DNA of 64,000 nucleotides, taken from NCBI GenBank assembly GCA_030549175.1, contig JAUKUA010000003.1, positions 4,898,001 through 4,962,000 of the forward strand, read 5' to 3'. This document shows, one piece after another, positions 56,381-64,000 of the stretch. A program made the translations under genes and the position numbers. Below the pieces are notes generated by a model. That model searched no databases. It had not been told where the DNA came from and was given only the letters and a program-made list of their open reading frames with translations. The stretch is from Lasiosphaeris hirsuta. Its lineage: Eukaryota > Ascomycota > Sordariomycetes > Sordariales > Lasiosphaeriaceae. How positions within the stretch are numbered: the first letter of the stretch is position 1; each line of letters begins with the position of its first letter.

Positions 56381-59365
56381 ATGACGATCCGGGCATATGA
56401 GCCCGGGTCGGCCACGGCTCTGCCCGGAATCCATCCAGTGGCCATGTCCCGCCCACAGGTCAGCATCGAAAGGCTACCAGCCCGCCGCATGAGCAATGAA
56501 CCAAGGGAATCGATGAACTGCAAGTCATGTCGAAAACGCAAGGTACGGGAAATCCACGAGGGCCATCCTAGACAGCTGCTAGTCGCCTCAATAATTATCC
56601 TGAGACTAACACGTTCTCACGGAATAGATCAAGTGCAATCGACTTCGGCCTGCGTGTGAGGCATGCCAGGTATTCCAATGCCCGTGTATATATGGTATGT
56701 TGACCACCCTTCCTGGTTCTGAAACCGATGCCGTGTTTTTAGCTATCACTCCGTGTCCCTGGGGCAAAATCTATTACCTGAGTGAGCAAGCCTCTTACTT
56801 ACTCAATCACAGACGCCGTTCCGAAGAAAAGGGGACCCAAGACCGACGTGTTAGAAGCTTTGCTCAAAAGAGTAGATGGCCTTGAAGCACGATTGAAGGA
56901 GAAAAAGACAGAGCCAGAAACACCCACATCGGAGTCCGCTACAACAAATGCCGGGGATGAATCCATGCCTCCTGCACCGGCTTCACACGCAAGCTCGAGT
57001 GATGCCAAGCCAGACTTATCTCTGGGAGATGGTAGTCGCAGTGACGAGGCTGGGGACTCTGATCTCTATTCCCCAACAGAGCTTAGGTGTGTTGCTTGAA
57101 CTCCCCCAAAAAAAACAGCCCATCGTTATCGTATTCCAGGCCCTTTTCTGACAGCCCTTCTCACATAGTGAACCGCCTTCAAGTGTTCAAGCGAACGCAC
57201 TCCTAGACACGTACTTCGCCCGCTTCCATGCCAAGCCATTCCACGTACTGGATGAGTCTACGTTGAGGCAGCGTCTTCAGCTGAGCCAGGTTCCCATATA
57301 CTTACTCCACGCGATTTATGCTGTGGCTGCTAGATATACGCCTCACCCGAGCGGCTATCAGTCTGCGGTAAGGCTCAGTGAGGACTACGCCTCTCAGTCA
57401 AGGTCGGAAATAGATACGGACGAACCTTCTATAGATGCTCTGCAGTCATTGATGCTTTTGGTGATAGCCTTTACGGCGGCAGGGAAGGGCAAGAAAGCCT
57501 ATATGTTGCTGAGTATGATGACCCCTTGGCCCCCAAATCTCCTAGGCTGACGTTTCATGATAGCAAACGCCGTAGGTATGGCGATGGCTCTAGAGCTCCA
57601 CCGCGAGATGGACGTCAACGCCCGAGTCACAGCCGTTGAACGAGAAGTACACCGAAGGCTCTTTTGGAGCTGCTACCTGCTCGACAAGTTTATGGCCTGT
57701 GGCTCAAAACGTCCTTCTCTGGTCGGGGACAACACTATCCTCTTGAGGCTTCCGTGTTGGGTACCCAATCCCGCTTCACTGCCGATCGAAGGGGAGTTCT
57801 TCCAGAGCAGCTCAAATTCTCAATATCTGCAAGGCAGTGGGAAGAAATCACAGGGCAGCAGTGGAATGCTTATCGACATCTGCCGTATTCTGGGGACCAC
57901 GAACCGGTACTTGGCGGCTGGCGGTGTGAAGGGTGACTCTCATTTTCCATGGCACTCGCTATCGAACCTCTCAAAAATTCGGCAAGATTTGGATATTTGG
58001 GCATCAGGGACAGAAGATGTTTTCTCGAGCCTGGATGCCTTATTTGGTCAGGTTGACTCGACAGTGCTTGTGCTCAGCAAGCTCATCTACCATTTGATTC
58101 ATTGTTTAATATATCGCCCATTTCTTCCGATCGACCTTGCGGAGCTGGCGGGATCAGGGCAGCACCAGTCGTGGCAGATAGAAGCCACAAACATGTGTTT
58201 TCTTCACGCAAACGCGATAGCGGAACTCGTTGAAGTTGGGAAACAGGCAGCATCTATCGAATGGCCCGCATTTGTGGGCTACTGTATCTGCACGGCCGGT
58301 ACTGTGCATATTCATGGAGCACATTACACTAGAAGCGGAAACGGCGGCGAAATGAGCGTGTTCAGCTCCTCGGCCGATTTTTTATCGAGGGAGATGCAAC
58401 AGCTGAGTGAGCTGCGGTATGCTTGGGCGAGTGTCCAACATCAGCGTGAAACGCTTCAAGGCATCTTCCAAGCCCACTCAGAGCTTGTGAAGAGCCTGGC
58501 GAGCAGTTCGATACGGTACTCTCCAGTTTTCCACCTGGAAGACTTTTTTGATCGATACTCGAATATCGATGGTCCAGGGGGACAGACGTTCAGTTTCGAC
58601 GCGGCGAATCTAAGTCTCTCCGACGTCATGATAGACTTCACTACCGACGTGTATACTGGACGCGACCTGTATGCGCCCCGCCTCAGTGCCGGAGATGCGG
58701 GAATGGGTCGGCCAAGTCTCAAGCGAAAGAATACGGCGCCGCTGGGACGCAAGAGACCAGATCTCAAAAACCTGCCGCCGCTGTCTGGCGGCTTGAATGC
58801 TCCACTGACACCGACCCTATCAACACCATCACGTCCACACTACAATCATCCACTCCCATCACCATCGATGGCAACTCAGCTGTCACCTAGGATGGCCTCC
58901 GTCACATCACACCGTGAAACGAACACGCACATGAGCGGTATGCGCGGGTCGATCGACGGAACTATTACCTCGGATGAGTCCGTCCCCGGACCTAGCGCGC
59001 CCGGCTTCCAACATTCTACCCTCTCAAATACAGGCTTCAGCCCGTCCTTCAGCTTCGCCCAGATCCGTCCCTCCACACCCGGCCCTAGTAGCGGTTCGCA
59101 GTCGTACGACCCTATGTTTGGCGGCGTCCCGACTAATGCATTTTCGAGCCCTGCACCCTGGCAAGGAGATGATAGTAGTAATGCAAAGCCAGTCAGGGCA
59201 ACGACTCCAGGTAGTAGGAGCCATAACGGGAGTGCGGAGACGGGGCCCGGAGAGGAGAAGGATCCGTTTCTCAGTCTACTGGAGCAGCTGGCCGAGAATG
59301 AGTCGGCTCTCGGAACGGGAAGTGAGTTGGACTTTTTTCTTGCTGGGGCACCGAATCCGGGGTGA
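56381..59365 (+). CDS. Zn2Cys6 fungal-type transcription factor
   Basis: Five exons, 56381-56542, 56628-56694, 56813-57086, 57169-57512 and 57564-59365, introns 85, 118, 82 and 51 bp, about 882 residues. The binuclear zinc cluster uses Cys47, Cys50, Cys57, Cys64, Cys67 and Cys74 (an extra Cys72 lies between) and is split by intron 1 within [27 protein letters not shown] then gives a basic linker and a heptad-like dimerisation helix. The middle homology (fungal_trans) region spans about 180-560 with [26 protein letters not shown] and [14 protein letters not shown] Ser/Pro-rich, probably disordered C-terminus follows. Such proteins bind CGG-containing promoters. The [20 protein letters not shown] wording recalls cellulose-utilisation regulators such as CLR-1, but I cannot confirm that. 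Alternative starts at 56444 and 56489 are possible. Confidence 0.85.
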
Positions 59366-62300
59366 CATTGTCAGGGTGAATTGGGTATACGGTCTATGAA
59401 CTCCGGGAGGGGTCGGGAAATGGGGTAGATACTCTAGACCCCTTGGGGAGTGGGGAGTAATGGCAAATGTTTGTTCATATGGGCTTGTTAGACCTTGGGA
59501 AATTGATGCTGCCAATGGCTGTTTTGCGCTATATTTTCATCATGATGGAATGGAGTTGGTTTTGGCGGAGTGGCGGAATACGAAGCGGGAGTTCTTGCGG
59601 TTGGATATACCCCCCACCACCAAAATCTTGAAGAAACTGAGAATCACCCGGCAACTAGAGGGAGGCTAAGCTTGAATGAATAGGCTGGGTGAGCCTCTTT
59701 GAAATATAAAGCGGCTATAGGGTTGGTAGAAGAATGATGTTATGACAGCTTTACGTCGCTACGGTAGTCTTGGAGTATCACTCCCCGGCTCACTCCCCGG
59801 CTCACTATATTTATATTGCTTGCTTGATTTATGTAAGTTTGTCTTTGGTATGCAAGGGATGATGGATTTGCTGTCTGTTTGAGTCAAAATAACGGCCACT
59901 GGGCCCTTTCCGTGTCTCTGAGACCCAAGTTTTCATGTGAATCAAACCCGTGCCGCAAGGACAGGGTTACGTGAACACTGGAAGATCCGGGGGATCGGCA
60001 AGATCGTGATCTGACGTAGTTTGTCTCGTGGACCCTGCCAAGTCAAGACACGTGAGAAATATTTAGTGTAGCTGGCGAGCCTAGGTGAGACATCCTCCGA
60101 CGACACCACATGCCACTTGGCAAAGTATCAAGCGGTGCCAGTGATAATTGGGTATACTATTGCGGATATTGACATGTCGATGAACTCATGGTCAAAGCTC
60201 AACCGAGGCCTCATTACCGCGATTGCCCGTATAATCGCGCTGGGATTCGCCCTTGAGATTCATGCCTGGTATTGAGCCCCGTGTTTTGCTGAGGACGTCG
60301 TTCGTCGCAACGCAGGACAAGTGGAATAACACACCCTCTCCTGATATGCTGGTCTCAGAGGGCTGACATAGATGCCATAAAAGTGTGAGAAAGAAGGGGG
60401 GTAGGGCAGGCCGGGCCAGGGTTCATGGAGGGGTTGGGTTGGAGGTTGGAGGTTGGAGCGGAGCATTGGGGGGTCGAGGGGGGAACTAGCGGCTGGTACC
60501 GGAGAGGCGGCAGGATCTGACCCTTGGCAGTCAACGCCCCGCACGGCCCCCTCCGATAGCTGCTGGGAATGCCCCATTGCCGCCTCGGAAGAGGGAATAA
60601 GTCGGATTTGAGCGGGCTGGGGATGAATGGATTTTTGTTTTGTTTCTGTCTGCCCTCGAGCCGATACTTGTTGTGGGCTTCTCTCAAGGAATTGACCTGG
60701 CGGAGAGACAGAGTTGAAGTGGAGGGAGGGGTCGGGCTTGGTCCGGTGACTTTTCTGTCTTGTTATTTGTCGAGTTTGGCGCTCGATACCCAGAGACAAA
60801 AGAGTTCGCGGTCAATGGAAAGGTATCTTTCTGTCTGTCGTGTGTCCCGTGTGTCGTGTGTCGTCCCGCCAGACGTCATAACTATATGTCTCCCCGGCAT
60901 CCGGGATCGGTTATTATTCAGCGCAAACTGGGCGCTCCGCGGAACAATCCTTAGCCGTCTTCGGGCTGTCAATTGCGATGCCCTCCGCGCCTAGCTATCG
61001 CGATCGGTCTTTTTCTCGCCCTTTGTCAAATATTTTTCGAGTCCCAAAGTGGCGGGGGGGCGGAGGCTCTGAGATGCGAGAATGCGGTACTTCTGGATCT
61101 TGGAGGCAGGGCACGTAGGGCGGGCAGGACAACTGCTACACAAGGGCACACGCCATCCTGCAATCGATGCTCCATCCCCCGCCGTGTGCGTGACAGCTGG
61201 CTGGTTCGCCTGATGGCTGTGGTGTCCCGCTGTCCCGCTAGTGTGAGTCCAATGCATGAAAGCACCCGCAGCGCAGCGCAGCGGCACTTTTCTGTTCTTG
61301 TTTTCCTCTTTGCACCTTCGGTGAGGTGGGAGCGAAGGGCGAGACTCGCTCGATATGCAGACCACTCGTCGCTCCATTGCCACGCTGCACCTCTTTACTG
61401 GTTACAGCCCTGGGCGGCGGCCGAGATGCCAAGAGCCCCATCGAGAGCAACAGGAAGTAGCAGGAAGCCCCTCGCTTGGGGCTGCCTTGACACGAGTGTG
61501 ATTGGGCCAGCGCCCTGCCTTTGACGATGTCATCGCCGTCCTGGGGACGATTGGGGCACCGCAGCTGCAGTCGCCAGCTGTGGGGGGCCCAATGCGCAGC
61601 GATGCGCAGTGCTCGCATCCCTCCCCAAGAACCCGACACTATCCTCAGCGAGTCGACAGATTCCCGCTTTTCCGCTTCCCGTATCTCGCGCCCATCGACC
61701 TCCCGGCATCTTGGGACCGTCTCAGGCAGGCATCGAGGTTGGAGCCTTATTATTCCTGTCCTCCCACCTCTAACGGCTGCCGGGTGGCGCAAGCGCAGAG
61801 AGGAAGACCGTAGAGAGAGAGATACCGCCCAAGGGAGAGAGTGGGGGACGCACAGGATCTCGACCCAGGGAGACCCCTCAGAAAGCGGCCGAGGACCACA
61901 GATTCCGTCGACAGCTCAAGAGCCGCCGGGGACCTGGAGAGCCCAGCACCCAGGGGTTTCCGGCCTGTTTTCTCTGCGTTGCTGACACACGACCCGTCTC
62001 CCCGTTCTGCCCTTTTCACCGACTCTTCTTCTTCACGCCCCCTTTCCACCGTTGTCCCCCTTGCTTTATAGTCGAGCCAGTGCCCTCCTGCACCTCGACC
62101 GCCCTCCTTTGACTCGGCTCATGGCGCCGTGAGAGACGGTCCGCATTCTGTTCCAACCACCTCGGCCTGCGGATCAACGGCATTGGGCGGCCTTCTTACC
62201 GTGTTACACAGGTCAGACTACAAAAGTCAACATTGTCCAGCTGAGCGAGGAGCATGTCCCAACCAAAACCCGTCCAGAGCCTTGACCACCGCACCATAGC

Positions 62301-62454
62301 CCCGACTTGTCTTGGTTGTTTCCCACATGTCTCCACCTGAAAGACTATGGCCGCACTCTCAAAACTGGCAAGCCGAGGACTCAATTTATCGTCGTCGACC
62401 ACCATAGTCGGCATCGATTGAGTCGAGGCAGATCACACCTTCACCCTGCCCAAC
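59366..62454. other. Gene-free 3.1 kb upstream of the receptor-permease gene
   Basis: Nothing coding is recognised; open frames up to about 180 codons on both strands are low-complexity and overlap. A tandem pair of a 12-base GGCTCACTCCCC-like unit occurs near 59783-59808. From about 61500 the sequence is C/T-rich and leader-like. Confidence 0.45.
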
Positions 62455-64000
62455 ATGGCCAACGTCGAGGCCGAGGCCGAGGCCGGCTTCCAGAATAGAG
62501 GACCTGCCGTCTTCGCCGTTACCACGGCCACCCTGGTTTTGGCTTCGGTCTTCGTCACGGCCAGAATGGTCTCACGCGTCGGCATTGTTCGCAGGGTTAC
62601 TTGGGATGATTACATCGTCTTCCTGGCCTGGTTGTTTGCCTTTGCCCTGTGTCTTTCCATTGATATTGGAACAAATAAGGGACTTGGCCGCCACGATAGG
62701 GATATCGAAGTCGCCGACAAGCCCGCCTTGCGCATGTGTGAATACGTATTTTCCATCTTATATGTGCGTAGGATCCCCCCTCTCCCTGCCATTTTGGTCA
62801 TGGCTGTTTGGCGTCTAACAGTGGGCAATAGAACCCTGCGCTCATGGCGACCAAGACATCCATTCTCGTCTTTTACCTCCGCATAACCAAAAACACGCAG
62901 AAGATCCTGCGTCTGGCTGCTTGGGGCGTATTGGGCATTGTCAACGTTGCGGGCACCATCCTAACCTTCATGAATATCTTCCAGTGCCAACCCGTAGATG
63001 CGGCCTGGGACGTCGATGTTAGACCAGTCCGCTGCATCCCCCTCCTCACCGAGTTCATCTGCTCTGCCCCGGTCAATATCACTACCGACCTGGCCATCAT
63101 GGCACTCCCGATCCCCGTCATCACAGGGATGCGCCTCCCTCCCAGGCAAAAGACGATTTTGATCATAACTTTTGCCCTCGGCTTCTTCGTCACCGTAGTC
63201 GACGTCGTCAGGATCTACTACCTCCAGCAAGCCATTGTCTTTGTTCCAACAAGCGCCTCCTCCGACCCAGGCGCCATGTTCGGCCAAAGCGCGGGTTTCT
63301 CCTGGAACGCCTCGCTTTCCCTGATGTGGTCGGCAGTCGAGGTCAACATTGGCATCACATGCGCCTGTATCCCAACCCTCAAGCCCCTGATCATCAGAAT
63401 TCTCCCAGCCATGATTGTGGACCCGGGCGGCACTCGAAGGGCTAATATGCAGGCTCGGGGCCCTCTGGCCGCACCCAGCAGCGCAAAACCGAGCAACAGC
63501 GATAGTAGCCAGCCTGGTACGACGACGACGACGACCGATGTCCCGCCAGAATCGCCGCAGACGCCCCAGGCCGCTCGGGTAGGGACCCGTAGGTCGTCTG
63601 ACGAATTTTCCATAAGAGAGTTCCTCACTAGCACATTCACAGACGATAACCTGGGCATGCAGAACTCAAGGCAGAAAAGGGCTTCGTTTTTGCCCGATCA
63701 GCCTGTGGGTGGCCACCAAAGGGTGGCCTCGATGGCTTCCACGGTGCAAGACCGTGCACTTTACTTTGGGTTTGTCAAGATGGGAAAACCGAAGAGTATG
63801 CTCAAGACATCGGCATCTGAGTCGTTCAAGTACTGTACTATTGTCAGCATTCTCTTCTTTCTATGGGGCGTTTCGTATGGCCTTTTGAACACGCTGAACA
63901 ATGTGGTGGCCGACGTTGTCAAGATGACCGAGGCCGAGACCTTGGGACTTACAAGCATCTACTTTGGGGGCGGATATTTTTTTGGTCCGCTCCTCGTGGG
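62455..64000 (+). CDS. PTH11-like receptor domain fused to an MFS sugar-permease domain (partial)
   Basis: Exon 1 62455-62763 and exon 2 62832 to beyond the window, intron 68 bp; 492 residues visible. Residues 1-350 are a fungal rhodopsin-like (PTH11) seven-helix domain without a CFEM domain: VTWDDYIVFLAWLFAFALCLSI, ILYNPALMATKTSILVFYLR across the junction, FQCQPVDAAWD, CIPLLTEFICSAPVNITTDL, ALPIPVI and NIGITCACIPTLKPL. A 90-residue Ser/Thr-rich linker follows. At about 434 a new membrane domain starts: SFKYCTIVSILFFLWGVSYG, then LLNTLNNVV, LTSIYFGGGYFFGPLLV, the first two helices of an FHS-type (fucose/glucose/galactose) MFS permease. The frame is open throughout with no splice signal needed. 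The C-terminus lies outside. Confidence 0.85.

Noticed and set aside
1..64000. CRISPR array, 5S rRNA gene or LTR retrotransposon
   Set aside because: I looked for spaced repeats, 5S-like control sequence and paired LTRs and found none that hold up.

Overview
The window is nuclear DNA from a filamentous ascomycete (Pezizomycotina), most likely a Sordariomycete. The evidence is GC-rich coding sequence, many 49-85 bp introns with fungal GTATGT-like donors and CTAAC/CTGAC branch sites, and gene families typical of these fungi: a MED1 of fungal type, a quinate-repressor-like protein, a PTH11-like receptor and a Zn2Cys6 activator. Species cannot be fixed from the sequence alone. I reconstructed 17 protein-coding genes by following reading frames across splice junctions, plus one intron-containing tRNA-Ser(CGA) gene and one 5'-truncated LINE.

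Left part (0-24 kb): MED1 (+), then 4.2 kb without a gene that probably ends in the wee1 leader, WEE1 kinase (+), MRC1 checkpoint mediator (-), SAGA subunit HFI1/ADA1 (-), gamma-tubulin complex protein SPC98/GCP3 (+) and dihydroorotase URA4 (-). Four genes in the window (wee1, mrc1, spc98 and pac1 further on) serve the cell cycle, replication or microtubules.

Middle part (24-45 kb): a vacuolar-type MFS transporter (+), a LINE fragment with tail and degenerate target-site duplication, an unidentified nuclear-type protein (+), PAC1/LIS1 (-), mitochondrial Met-tRNA formyltransferase FMT1 (+), a small STF2-like protein whose start codon is split by an intron (-), DRE2 (+), an AT-rich block next to tRNA-Ser (-), KEX1 carboxypeptidase (-), SFM1 methyltransferase (+) and a class 1A dihydroorotate dehydrogenase (+). 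Dihydroorotase and dihydroorotate dehydrogenase catalyse successive steps of pyrimidine synthesis and lie 20 kb apart.

Right part (45-64 kb) is gene-poor: a quinate-repressor-like protein (+), a Zn2Cys6 transcription factor (+) behind 6.4 kb without a recognisable gene, and at the edge a gene that joins a PTH11-like seven-helix receptor in frame to the start of an MFS sugar-permease domain. That fusion, a dihydroorotase intron that appears to lack an AG acceptor, and the split start codon are the most interesting observations.
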